From Sabellastarte sp. h YS-2021 (lineage: Eukaryota > Annelida > Polychaeta > Sabellida > Sabellidae), in contig OZ024934.1 of NCBI GenBank assembly GCA_964017235.1, positions 83,108,706 through 83,172,705 on the forward strand: a stretch of DNA of 64,000 bases. The letters run 5' to 3'. Each line of letters starts with the position of its first letter. Positions within the stretch are counted from its first letter, which is position 1. Of this stretch, positions 34,851-44,726 are shown one piece after another. Made by a program: the position numbers and the translations under genes. Under the pieces are notes generated by a model. It saw nothing but the letters and a program-made list of their open reading frames with translations, had not been told where the DNA came from and made no database searches.

Positions 34851-35880
34851 TGTTATCATTCTCCAATATATCACTTGTATTTGCAGCAGGTCATTATTAC
34901 TTGACCCATCTTGGTCTTGAAATCATCAATGAATTTCTCCAGTCCAGTGATCTCTAAGTATAGGGATCCAGGTTGGTTATCGCAAATAGTTCAAATCACT
35001 AGGGGGCATTGGGAAGATGCCATTAAGAGATCTTTGTGATCTTTGGATATGCATACCCAAAATATTCAATTGTATACACGATTTTTCTCATCATATGCCA
35101 ATCACAGCCATTGTATTCCTATCGCAAGCATCACATGGTAAATGCTCTACTATTTTATGACTTTGTGATCCAATCACAAACTTGATCATGAGGCTATTGC
35201 ACTGATGGCAAACCCTAAAATCTGATTGGGAAGTGGATCACACAACCATCACAAACCTTTTCAGCTGCCACCTAATGTGCGCTGAATTGAGAAAACAGGT
35301 GATCCAGGGAATTCTGAATTGCCAGAGAAGTTTACGATTGAATTGCAAAGATGGAACAGCCCCATAAATGTTTAAGGGAGACAGACTCTCATGTTTATTT
35401 TTGGCTTCTATTATTTATAATTCATAAATGAATTAATAGCTTATTTATGCTTGCATGCTTGCATTGGCCCTTTACTTTCTTACGAAATGTCATATATATT
35501 CACCTAAATGTCTTGATTTCTGCATCTCTGTTTTACTGTCCACCACACGCCATGCTTGGCCTAATTACTGGTACATACAGACCGGGTAATATTTGTTGGT
35601 ATATCTGGGGCCATTTACTATGTATAATTACCTTTAGTGCTGAGTGCTGAGTTTTTGTAACATTAGTTTAGTAATACCTAGTTTACACATCGGGGAGGGT
35701 ACTACCAAATTTGTGGCAAAAATGGAGTATACAGGCAATTTCAAATTCGTCAGCATCTCCACAAAAGAGGTGAGAAAGTGTGGTTATGTGATAAAAGAAT
35801 TCCAGATCCTACGACGTTCTTCATCTTTCTTTGACCTGGGATTAAACTTCGAAGAAGCATGATTATACTGAGAATATCCT
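34851..35880. other. noncoding region between Harbinger relics
   Basis: I recognise no gene. Part of it may be the remaining 5' half of the transposase relic to its left. A small MITE-like segment (35690-35880) carries ATTCGTC/GAATTC words similar to the 8153 MITE. Confidence 0.35.
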
Positions 35881-35884
35881 ACGA

Positions 35885-36008
35885 ATTGGTGAATAATAGA
35901 AGGATTAATAATAATAACAATAGGAGGATTTAAAGAGTGCAAAATTTTAAGAGATCCTCTAATGCGCCAAAGTCCAAGAAAGGATAGTCTGCCAGGCAGA
36001 GGTATGAT
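35885..36008 (-). repeat. LINE 3' end, left part of a split copy
   Basis: On the minus strand it reads TTGGCGCATTAGAGG, then TGCACTCTTTAAATCC and a TTATTATTATT tail. This resembles the 3' end of the LINE at 49905-50300 (AAGCGCTT then ATT repeats). It would be the continuation of the coding tail at 40098-40353, separated by the inserted Harbinger element. Confidence 0.45.
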
Positions 36009-36011
36009 TAA

Positions 36012-36540
36012 TGCAGGTGTTCCACTGGAGCCAACAGGCTACCAGCCTGACAGGGAGAGTCGGTGAAAACATGTTTGATATTTCTACTACCGTTGCCGAC
36101 CCTTGTATTCGACCCTAATTTCAGCCACCTAGAAACAGGCCTGTCGGTTAACTTAACGGCCTGTCGGTTACACTTTCCGGCTTGTCGGTTAATCAAACAG
36201 GCCTGTCTGTAACAAGTGTCCGACTTGTCCCAAATATGGACTTCCACACTGTACGTGATGACTCACCAACCATGCGAGAAGTGTTACAGTACAGTTGGTA
36301 ACTTTAGCTGGCCTGTCTGTAAGTGTTCCCGACAGGCCTGTAAAGTTTACAGTCCGGTCAGTAACTTTAACAGACTGGGTTCTAGAGATGGAAAAATTTG
36401 TAACCGACAGGTCTTAAACTGAAACAGACAAGCCATAAACAATAACTGACAGGCCTGTAACACTAACAGACATGCTGGGAACTGTAACAGACAGGCCGGC
36501 AATATTTTTGCATCTTACGGCCTGTTGGTTTCAAAATCTG
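36012..36540. repeat. subterminal repeat array, left, element 1
   Basis: More than ten copies of words related to GGCCTGTCGGTTA or GACAGGCCTGTAA in both orientations. A similar array is at about 39780-40060. The frame at 36008-36247 is a chance translation of it. Confidence 0.75.
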
Positions 36541-36544
36541 TGGG

Positions 36545-36553
36545 TATAAAAAG
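36545..36553 (+). promoter_or_regulatory. TATA box of the Myb-like gene, element 1
   Basis: TATAAAAAG about 210 bases before the first ATG of the Myb-like relic at 36758. Confidence 0.55.
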
Positions 36554-36757
36554 GCGATTCGGTAGACAATCTACGTATATTTGGGCTTTGACTTGTCGAG
36601 AGACAACTGGTGTGCAACTTTGATTTTAGGTTTTTTATTTTTTGGAAATTAGCTAGTTTTGAGCTAGCCTGGACTGGTTGGGAGTGAAATCTGTTCTGTG
36701 AGGTTTCACTTTTATTTTAAGTTTTTGTTTTTTAAAACAAGCTGTACAATTGATTGA

Positions 36758-38210
36758 TTGATCAGCATGCCAAGGGGCAGAAGGAGAAAGATTGAAGTAC
36801 CAGCTGACACTCAACCACAGTTTGAGTTAGGAGATAAAGCTGCAGATATAGAAAGAAGGAGGAGGGAAAGAGAGGAGAGGGATGAGAGAGAGAGGATTGA
36901 ACAGGAGGAGAGGGGCAGAGAGAGGATAGAGAGAGAGAGAGGGAAGAGAGCCCAGAAAGAGCTGACATGGATACTGATGTAGAATCAACTCAATCCAGAC
37001 AGGAAAAGGGCCAGATGAAGTCAGTGATTCAGACGAAGAAGCCATCGTGGAGTTCGTTAAACAGCATGAGGAACTGTATGACAAGACCAACGACAGTTTC
37101 AAAGTCAAGCAGAAGAAAGAAAGACTTTGGGATCAACTAGCAGCTGCCAGAAACTTACCTGTCAAGACTGTGAAGAAGTGGTTCGATACTCAAGGTACCA
37201 GATATGGCAAGCTCACTCAAACAAAGTCAGGGCAAGGAGCTAAGAAGAGCATAGAATGACAGACCTGACTGAAGGACAGTTTCAGTTTTCTGCGAGGTCA
37301 CATCAGAAGATAGGGAGTTTCCAAGTCTTTTGCATTCAAGTCACCCCAGAGGCCCCCTGCAGCTGCAGCTTCAGTTCCAGATACATCCAAGGACACAGAA
37401 TCTGAGATGGAAATCAGCATTGCATCAGATGTTACTCATCAGCCTTCGAACACCAGTCCCAAGCGACGACAGCCTCCAATCATGACTACCACCACATTTG
37501 CAGATCCAGTCTTAGATCAATTCCAGCAGATGAGGTCGATGATTTCCACATTTCTGGGTGCACGTCAGGACCCCACTCCAAGTCCTAGACAGTCGTTCTG
37601 CAACTATCTCCACTCTGAGATTAAAAACCTGGAAGAAAGGGACTTTTTAACCTTCAGGAATGAGACAGTGAAGCTTCTCAGTGAAATACAGTACAAGGCC
37701 AAAGAACGCAAGAGACAGGTCACCAAAAGTCAAGAGGTCATCACATATCAACTTCCAGAAGCATCACAGGCCACACCAGGACATGAATACATACTCACCA
37801 AATCAGAAACTCAACCAGTCTCCATTCCAGTTGAGCAGCCTACACAGACAGCCACAGGAGAACCTGTTACAGTGATTGCCAAAGTACAGCCACCACCAAG
37901 ACCTTCATCAGCGTCAGCACAGCCAACTTCATACGTAGTTGTGGATGACCAACAGCCTGGGATTTCCAGACAGATGCTTTTCAATCCACCTTTCAGTCTG
38001 GATTATCCAGTCTCTTTGCAGCGATTGCCAGTATGCTTACGTATCAGCAGATGGATACACCACAGCCATTTTCACCCTCTCAACTTCAACCAGCACTGTC
38101 ACCAGTGCCATCTTCCACTCATCATGAACAGTCAAGACCTCCCAGCCAGTCCAGCCAGCAGAGTCAGAGTCAGCTCAAATCAGCGGATTAGCCTGCACAA
38201 GTCACACTAA
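36758..38210 (+). pseudogene. Myb/SANT-like (MADF-like) protein gene of Harbinger element 1, broken
   Basis: This is the second protein typical of Harbinger elements; in other Harbingers it binds DNA and helps bring the transposase to the nucleus and to the ends. Frame pieces: 36758-36982 (basic/acidic, Arg/Glu-rich coil), 37047-37259 (domain EFVKQHEELYDK…KKWFDTQGTRYGKL) and 37407-38210 (Pro/Gln-rich C-terminal half with FQQMRSMISTFL and KERKRQ). The second and third pieces are in one frame, the first in another. Stops lie at about 37258 and 37290. The order of segments matches the intact 407-residue homologue at 44727-45950, so this is one decayed gene. Confidence 0.75.
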
Positions 38211-38318
38211 AATCCCTTAAGAAAAAATAATCCCCTAAGAACTCAAAGTAAAACCAACCCCACCCCCAAACAAAACCCAATTTTGAATAAACACTCCCCA
38301 CCCCCCAAAAAACAAAAT

Positions 38319-38445
38319 CCAGACTCAAACCAACATCCCCCAAAATCAAGATGCATATGCAAACCCACGTCCCCCAAAAATCACGATGCAGACTCAAACC
38401 CACGTCCCCCAAAATCAAGATACAGACTCAAACCCACATTCCTCC
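38319..38445 (+). repeat. C-rich tandem repeat in element 1
   Basis: About four imperfect copies, 30-36 bases each, of a unit containing CAAACCCACGTCCCCCAAAA. It lies downstream of the Myb-like relic and explains the open frames at 38188-38596. Confidence 0.7.
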
Positions 38446-38877
38446 CAAAACCCAACTTGAAATAAAATGCCACACTCACAGACAAACAAACATGAGCCCT
38501 AACAAAGTATACAAACATATGAGTGTCAATGGACTGACAAACTGAATAAAAAAAAATTAAACTGGGACTGCAAACCTGTATAATTTGGTCTTGCAATTTT
38601 GTTTTTAATTCTTACCATAAAATATTTTCAGGTATTTATTTTGAAACTTTTTTTCCCTTTATTTTGTAATTTTTTTCTGAGAATTAAGCCAGGTCATGAT
38701 GGGGTGGGATGTCAACTTTGTACATTGAGGACCTGGGTTCAGTGCTGAAATTTATTTTTTGTGAACTGAGTTTGGGATGGATTTGTGTTTGTGATGGGGA
38801 ATGTTTTTGGTGAAACTGAATTTGAATTAAATTGTTGGAAAGTTGGGGTTATTTTGGGGGAGGTGACACTTTGCTAA

Positions 38878-38883
38878 ATAAAA
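38878..38883 (+). terminator. AATAAA polyadenylation signal
   Basis: A plus-strand AATAAA between the two convergent genes of element 1. It could serve the Myb-like relic; other AATAAA copies lie at about 38285 and 38462. Confidence 0.3.
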
Positions 38884-38902
38884 GCTCTTGGATTATTTTG
38901 GT

Positions 38903-38918
38903 AGTCCTGAAAAGGACT
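38903..38918 (-). promoter_or_regulatory. histone-type 3' stem-loop, element 1 transposase
   Basis: On the minus strand AGTCCTTTTCAGGACT folds into a six-pair stem with a TTTC loop and begins 33 bases after the transposase stop. It is followed by ACCA and then TCCAAGAGC, which resembles the purine-rich downstream element paired by U7 snRNA in invertebrate histone genes. This matches the replication-dependent histone mRNA 3'-end signal in shape, loop, flank and distance. The functional role is inferred. Confidence 0.7.
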
Positions 38919-38951
38919 GATAGATGACAGCATGTTCTCCCCTCAGTTTTC

Positions 38952-39679
38952 TTAAACTCTCTCCTCCTGCCCAGCCAGCACCCCCAAATGATTGAAGTAG
39001 TCTTTCAGTAGGTCTCGTTGATGTTTGGCCTCCCTCGATGGGTTTCTCAAGTTCTCATGATGTCCCTGTTCCCCCTGGTCTGCCTGTGGTGATTGTATGT
39101 CATCAGCTGGTGTGGGTGGTCTGTCTGCTTCCCCCTGATTGCTTCTCGACATGTTATGTAGTACCACACATGTTAACACAATGTCTCACAATTTTTCGCC
39201 TCTGCTCCATGGTGGTCAACAGCACCCTGAATCGCTTGACAAGTACATGAAATGAATTCTTGATCACCCTTCTCCCCCTGGATATCCTGTAGTTGGCTTC
39301 CGTCTATCTTCTCTGATCAGTTGGCATCTACTTGTAAGGCTTGTTGGCATCTACTGTGGATAAGTGTCTCAAAGTAACTGCCAGTTTCAACCCGACTTCC
39401 AGTGGCTTCCTGAAGTCGGTGATTGACTTCCTGAGGTGGGGGGCTGATTCTTTCTTCAATCAAATAAAAAATGCTGGCTCCATCCTGGTGAAACTCTGTG
39501 GCTTCCTTCTCCTTCTGGGTGGTGGGGGTGATGTTGATGCTGGCTGGGGAGGTGCTGGGTTCTGCTTGTGCTGGTCTTCTATGTCTTGAAAATATCATGT
39601 ACAATAAAAAATTTAACTCAATAAAAACCAAAAAGACCCTCAAGTGATCTATCAGTTGCTCTTGATGTGTTCCTGTCAT
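38952..39679 (-). pseudogene. PIF/Harbinger transposase of element 1, core deleted
   Basis: The N-terminal part (ATG at 39679, HLRVFLVFIELNFLLYMIF) matches the start of the intact-length transposase at 42321. After about 100 codons the sequence jumps to the C-terminal region: ANYRISRGRRVIKNSF near 39260, then NPSREAKHQRDLLKDYF near 39000 and a stop at 38954-38952. Both catalytic Asp blocks are missing. The third catalytic Glu is replaced by Lys (VIKNSF versus VVENAF). Frameshifts occur near 39180 and 39310. It cannot act as a transposase, so the element would depend on a relative. Confidence 0.75.
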
Positions 39680-39721
39680 CTTTGAAGTGTGAAATGAATG
39701 GCACATCACAGGGGAGGGGGG

Positions 39722-39729
39722 TTTATATA
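39722..39729 (-). promoter_or_regulatory. TATA box of transposase, element 1
   Basis: TATATAAA on the minus strand, about 43 bases before the ATG at 39679. That leaves a very short leader. Confidence 0.55.
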
Positions 39730-40097
39730 GTGTGATATGGATCCCGATTCTGGATACCGACCCACAAAAACAATCAGTCCTGTCGGGAAGGGTCGGGAAC
39801 ATGCTCCCGGCTTGCCTGTTTGTCTTTACGGCTTGTCTGTTTGTGATCCAGCTTGTCTGTTAGGGGTTTAGGGCTTGTCATAGTACTTCTACGACTGGCC
39901 GTGTAAAAAACATCTCCGACCCTACATCTTGTCGGGAAGGTCATTACGGCCTGTCTGTAACTATACTGCCCTGTTGGGGATTTCATAACCGACCCACCAT
40001 TTTCCCGCACTTTTTCTCACAACTCTATGACAGTTGCAACCGACCCTAGGGTCGTAGGGTCGGTTACAGGGTTGGCTCCAGTGGAACACCTGCATAA

Positions 40098-40353
40098 GGT
40101 GGGGATATGCCAGTCTAACCAAGTAAGTCTTTAGCTGGCTTCTGAAACCATTTGTTGTCTGCTGGGATCTGACAGTTTGTGGCAGCCTTTTCCATTCAAC
40201 TTTTGCGGCAACTGGAAGGCAAATCCTATATATGTGAAGATGTATATCTGGCGACTTTCTCACAATTACTCCACAAATTGGCTGTGGGTAGGCGAGAATG
40301 AATGCCATCTTTGAAGACTCTTTGGCAACAAAGAGAGAATGAGTTGAGAACAA
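40098..40353 (-). pseudogene. LINE C-terminal fragment, right part of a split copy
   Basis: The minus-strand frame contains AKVEWKRLPQTVRSQQTTNG followed by FRSQLKTYLVRLAY. This is the C-terminal signature of CR1/L2-like polymerases. It runs straight into the right end of Harbinger element 1 at 40094, and the LINE 3' end continues beyond the other end at 36008. Confidence 0.65.
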
Positions 40354-40743
40354 GGAAAACCACCAGTGACTGGGAACAAGAGACTAGAATGGCCTTTTGG
40401 CAACTTCCAGCATTGAAGTTAGTTGAAGTCCAACAGTTACAGCATTGAAGAATGGAAATCTAGCTATGAATACTTGCGATAGTTTTGACCATCAGATTGC
40501 TTTCACCATGAGGAGGCCAAATATTATGAGTGTTGGAGACAATGGAAGAACAATGAAGAATCCGTCAAGATCACTGAAGAACTTACTATTTGCAGATATT
40601 CGACATTAAAATTCGCCACTGTCTGACCTAGGCATTAGATACAAATATAGTATGTACATCATTAGAAAGGTATTTTTTACAGAACGTCTGTTCGTTTTTT
40701 TTGCACTGAAATTATAGTTAACATAACTGAAATCTCAAGTTAA

Positions 40744-40918
40744 CAAGGCCGAAAGGGGTTTCGGTCTACTAGCGCAAGCCACAAAGCCATCAGAGACACT
40801 GGTGCACTGAAGCGGTCACAGATCCCAGTACTAACATAGCCCATCGTCAGTTAAGTTCATGGAAGAGACAGGCACTCATCACACTGTGCCACAATTCATG
40901 AAAGTCCCCCATTTCTGC
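40744..40918 (-). repeat. 5S rRNA-derived SINE, uninterrupted copy
   Basis: On the minus strand: ATGTTAGTACTGGGATCTGT (5S box C region), then ACCGCTTCAGTGCACC and an end ACCGAAACCCCTTTCGGCC. It shows the empty form of the site that is split at 5310 in the other copy. Confidence 0.75.
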
Positions 40919-41047
40919 ATGGATTTAAGTGAAAAATAATTTAGCAGAAGATCTGTAAATGTACATATCCAATGATACATATAACGCTGACTAAGTATAC
41001 ATGTATATTGTAATGTTAAAAAAAAGACTCAGGAAAACTCAGACCGG

Positions 41048-41538
41048 CTTCACTTATCCCAGACTTTGACTTAAAGTTAAAACTTTTGTCTTTAATTCAG
41101 ACTAAGTCTTGTGGTCTCAGAATTAGAGGGTTTCACAAAGTTACTAAGTCTAAGTTTTGGCAAACTCTATCTGGGAGTGGACTTAACTTTTGTAAGCAAA
41201 GACTTAAATATGGCCGCCAAAAATTTCACACTTCAAAAATTAAAATGCCTAAAAATAAGAAATCAATATATAAGACACCTCCCCAATTCAGTCTTTGCAC
41301 ATTTGTATGTAGTTTCAAGGTTTCCATTGAAAACAAAGCAGTATTTTACCAAAGATTAAATGTGTAAAAAGGGTATATTTCACCTGTAAAATATTTGGAC
41401 TAGAAATAAAGGGTCATTTGATGATCTTGGTCTTTGATAAGTCACCCTTTGTAAAATCTAGTTAAGTCCCAGACTTAGTTAAGACAACAGGCTCAGATTT
41501 AAGTCCCTGATTTAGCCTAAGTCCGGGTTAAGTGTAAG
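41048..41538. mobile_element. candidate MITE with AAGTCT subterminal repeats
   Basis: The ends are imperfect inverted copies (CTTCACTTATCCCAGACTT versus CTTACACTTAACCCGGACTT). The interior has about a dozen AAGTCT / AGACTTA words near both ends. No target duplication identified. Frames at 41086-41367 are chance. Confidence 0.4.
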
Positions 41539-41879
41539 ATCCTTTTGTTTGTAACAAAATCAGTAAAACTTATCCTTACTAAGGCTACAGGGGACTAATG
41601 ATATTACCTGGTTAAAAATAAAGAGTATAATCCTCTTTTGTTTTAGATCTTTAACACCCCTGTTATTTTAAGGATATGTTACCCATTTGGCATCCACATT
41701 TGAACCACAATGGAGATAAATTCTTGTGTGACAGAACTATGTCAAAATCCATTTACTAGTGTCAGAACTTGAAATTAAAGACACAGTGTGCTCTTTCGCA
41801 GTGGTTCTCTTTCGTCCACAATACCCTGCCGTATTTGTCGTGTACACTTCAACCTGGGATGATCTAATGCCCCTGTTCC

Positions 41880-42235
41880 ACCAAAAGATTAAGCCCCGAT
41901 CCTGTCGGCGACCCTTAATCGTGGACAGTCGGTGGGAAAATAACAAAAATGGGCGGGAATACTGGGTCGGTACTGAAGTCTGGGATTAAGAACAGATCGT
42001 TCCCAGGACGCCTCAGGCGGCCGCAGACAGTCCCCGACTGGTCTGGGACTAAGAACCGACTAAGCCAGTTTTCAGGTCGGTTTCAACCACGATCCAGTCA
42101 TACACATACCGACTGGGTCCCAGGACGCCTCAGGCCTCCTGGGACTAAGCCCCGACTAACCCACGATTAACTACCGGCGTCCTCAGGCGTCCTCAGGCCT
42201 CCTCAGTCTTCCCCAGACCATAATCCCCGATTATT
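41880..42235. repeat. subterminal repeat array, left, element 2
   Basis: Repeated words GGGACTAAG, GCCTCAGGC and CCCAGGACGCCT. The right array is at 46150-46740 with the same vocabulary. The motif set is unlike that of element 1. It probably binds the transposase or Myb-like protein of this element. Confidence 0.75.
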
Positions 42236-42263
42236 GTTTTCCCAAGTTGCTGGATTTTCTGGG

Positions 42264-42278
42264 TATATATATATAAAA
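42264..42278 (+). promoter_or_regulatory. TATA box of transposase, element 2
   Basis: TATATATATATAAAA about 45 bases before the ATG at 42321. Confidence 0.65.
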
Positions 42279-42320
42279 TTTGCGATCTAATCATCATTGC
42301 TTTTCTAGGAACACAGCAGG

Positions 42321-43622
42321 ATGCCACCTTTTAATGGAAGACAGATTCAACAACAACTTAGGGCTTTTTTGGTTTTTATTCAGTTACAAATAATCATGTA
42401 TTTCCATTTCTTACATCGACCACAGCAACCACCACCAGCACCACCAGCACCCATACAGAGACCTAGAAGAAGGCACAAGATGTGGGTCAGGCCATGGCTA
42501 CTGCAGAGAGAGGAGAGGGGGGCCTACCACAACATTATGGCTGATCTTTATGCCACAGATATTCCAGGATTCACCAACTACATGAGGATGACCCCAGAAT
42601 TCTTTGAAATGATTAAGACCAGACTGGAACCACACCTAGCCAGGCAGGCCACCAACTACAGAGCACCAATCAGTGTTGGGGAGAAGTTAGCCCTCACCAT
42701 CAGATATCTGGCCACTGGAGAGTCCTACACATCATTGTCCTGTCAGTTCAGGGTTGGAAGATCCACCATCTCCAAGTTTATACCAGAGGTCTGCAGGGCC
42801 ATCCAGGATGAGTTCACCAGGGAGTACCTGAAGTGTCCTACTACCCCAGATCAGTGGAAAGAACTGGAGAGGGAATTCAGGATCAGGTGGAATGTTCCAC
42901 ATGCCCTGGGAGCTCTGGATGGGAAGCATGTGGCCCTGAAGAAGCCCAAGAACACTGGAGCCCTCTACCACAACTACAAGGGGTTCTTTTCCATTGTGAT
43001 GTTGGCCCTGGTAGATGGACAGTACAAGTTTAGATAGGTGGATGTGGGTACTGAAGGATCCTGCTCGGATGGCCAGATATTTAATGCCTCTCAGCTGAAG
43101 AGGAGGATTGAGGATGGCAGGATAGGCTTCCCTGACCCAGCTCCTATAACCCAGGGTGGGAGAGATGTCCCCTACTTCATCCTGGCAGATGATGCTTTTG
43201 CCCTGAAGACCTGGCTCATGAAACCCTATGGCAGAAGGATGTTAACAAGAGAGGAAAGGATTGCCAATTATAGAATTTCAAGGGGCAGAAGAGTGGTGGA
43301 GAATGCTTTTGGCATCCTTGTGTCAAGATTCAGGGTGATGAGGACAACCATTGAACTACCCCCAGCAACAGTCAGGGAAGTGGTCTTGACCTGTGTTGTT
43401 CTACACAACATACTGAGAAGCCAGTATCAAGGTCAACCTGGTGGTCAGCAGCCTGGTGAGGACGATGATGATGATGCACCTGATGATTGTGGATTAATTG
43501 GGGGTGCTGCTGGTGGTGGCCAAGACAGAAACCCTGCCAGAGAAGCCAAGAGACAGAGGGATTACCTGAAGGACTACTTCAACAATGAGGGAGCAGTGGC
43601 CTGGCAAGATGGCAGAATATAA
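42321..43622 (+). pseudogene. PIF/Harbinger DDE transposase with one in-frame TAG
   Basis: 433 codons plus the stop in a single frame, interrupted only by TAG at 43035-43037 (codon 239), where the family usually has Trp. Domains: N-terminal hydrophobic/Pro-rich segment (1-55), helix-turn-helix-like region about 115-155 (GEKLALTIRYLATGESY…STISKFIPEV), then the DDE nuclease: Asp200 in GALDGKHV, Asp290 in FILADDAF and Glu327 in RRVVENAFG. A C-terminal tail (AREAKRQRDYLKDYF) ends at TAA 43620-43622. It cuts the element at its ends and inserts it at TWA sites. With the TAG the product would stop after the first Asp unless suppressed; a TGG-to-TAG change is the simplest explanation. No other break is visible, so the loss is recent. 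Intronless. Confidence 0.85.
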
Positions 43623-43639
43623 GTCCTGCTGCAGTGAAC

Positions 43640-43684
43640 AGTCCTTTTCAGGACTAACTATAACAGTCCTTTTCAGGACTACCA
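43640..43684 (+). promoter_or_regulatory. tandem histone-type 3' stem-loops after the transposase
   Basis: AGTCCTTTTCAGGACT occurs twice (43640-43655 and 43665-43680), starting 17 and 42 bases after the stop. Each is a perfect six-pair stem with a TTTC loop. The second is followed directly by ACCA and, 9 bases on, TCCAAAAAC. No AATAAA is visible on this strand from here to about 44400. The pattern fits histone-type 3' end formation. Confidence 0.75.
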
Positions 43685-43721
43685 ATTATTCCAAAAACAA
43701 TTAATCAGCTATGTTTGCCAC

Positions 43722-43905
43722 AGACGGACAAACCCCATGCCAAACATAACTTGTACAGACGAACAAACAGACAAACCCCATGCCAAACATAACTTGTTCA
43801 GACGAACAAACAGACAAACCCCATGCCAAACATAACTTGTTCAGACGAACAAACAGACAAACCCCATGCCAAACATAACTTGTAGAGACGGACAAACAGA
43901 CAAAC
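43722..43905. repeat. 43-bp tandem repeat, about four copies
   Basis: Unit with AACCCCATGCCAAACATAAC repeated at 43731, 43774, 43817 and 43860. It explains the chance minus-strand frame 43701-43907. It lies between the two convergent genes of element 2. Confidence 0.88.
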
Positions 43906-44678
43906 ACAACTTACTCACCCAACAAACAGACAAACCCACTGTTAAACAAAAGCCAAACACAAAGTCACACATAATATGCTAAATTGAATTATTTTTTCAT
44001 ATATTTTGAAATCCACATCATACTTTCACCAATTATTTTTGTTCATGGCTTGGAAATTTATTTGTAGCAGAGAGGTTTTCATGGAAATCTTCAATTTTAA
44101 ATCTTCACTTCTAATCACAAAAATGTGGAAAATGTAACCATGGAACTAGTTTTGCTTTCAATAATGGGGGATTGTGTTTGCAAAATAGTTTGTCAGTTCG
44201 TTGGCATGGGTTCTATTTAATTTTGGGTTTTTGTGTTTCTTGGTTGGTGGTTACTGGGGTTGGGTTTATTATTGGTAGTTGGATGTTGGGTTTCTTACTG
44301 GGTTTGTTATTTTGGGGCTATGTTTGGTATTGGGTTTGTCTGTTTGTGGGTTGGCAAGTATGTAATAATGCCCTTTAACTCTAGGGAAGGTGTAAGTGTT
44401 GGACTTTTGAATTAAACATTTTAAACTATCTTATGGATTTTATTCTAAAAATGGGCTGATTAATGGCCATATTGGGAGTTATTTTTATTTTTTTTATGTG
44501 GCCTTTTTTGTTATGTGTGGTACCATGGGTTATTTGTTTCACGTTTGGGGTGGTGTAGGTGTTGGACCTGAACTTTTTTTTTCTTGTGATAAGTATTTGT
44601 ACTGAACTTTTTTGCTTTGGGGGGGGGGGGGGAATTGGAATAACATGTAGCTGAATAATTGTTTTTGGAAGATTTGGT

Positions 44679-44694
44679 GGCCCTGAAAAGGGCC
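44679..44694 (-). promoter_or_regulatory. histone-type 3' stem-loop after the Myb-like gene
   Basis: On the minus strand GGCCCTTTTCAGGGCC begins 32 bases after the stop at 44727. It is a perfect six-pair stem with a TTTC loop, followed by ACCA and then TCCAAAAAC. Two stem pairs differ from the transposase hairpin, with both partners changed (A-T to G-C and T-A to C-G). It is an almost exact match to the animal histone stem-loop consensus. Confidence 0.78.
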
Positions 44695-44726
44695 TGGCAG
44701 GTCAAAGACCCGCCCTGACTGGATGG

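Larger units (their letters stand above)
36012..40094 (+). mobile_element. PIF/Harbinger element 1 (4083 bp), defective
   Basis: Terminal inverted repeats start TGCAGGTGTTCCACTGGAGC on both sides and extend for about 24 bp. The flanking TAA (36009-36011 and 40095-40097) is the target duplication. Inside are a broken plus-strand Myb-like gene (36758-38210) and a minus-strand transposase that has lost its core (38952-39679). The first 500 and last 300 bases carry many copies of GACAGGCCTGT and CTGTCGGTTA-type motifs on both strands, likely transposase-binding subterminal repeats. It is inserted in a LINE tail and has the reverse gene order to element 2. Confidence 0.88.

Noticed and set aside
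38188-38596. Several overlapping frames in a C-rich stretch
   Set aside because: Explained by the tandem repeat CAAACCCACGTCCCCCAAAA.
38610-38640. A TATTTTCAGG word as a decayed histone-type hairpin after the element 1 Myb-like gene
   Set aside because: The flanking bases do not pair in the six-base stem register and it is 400 bases after the stop.
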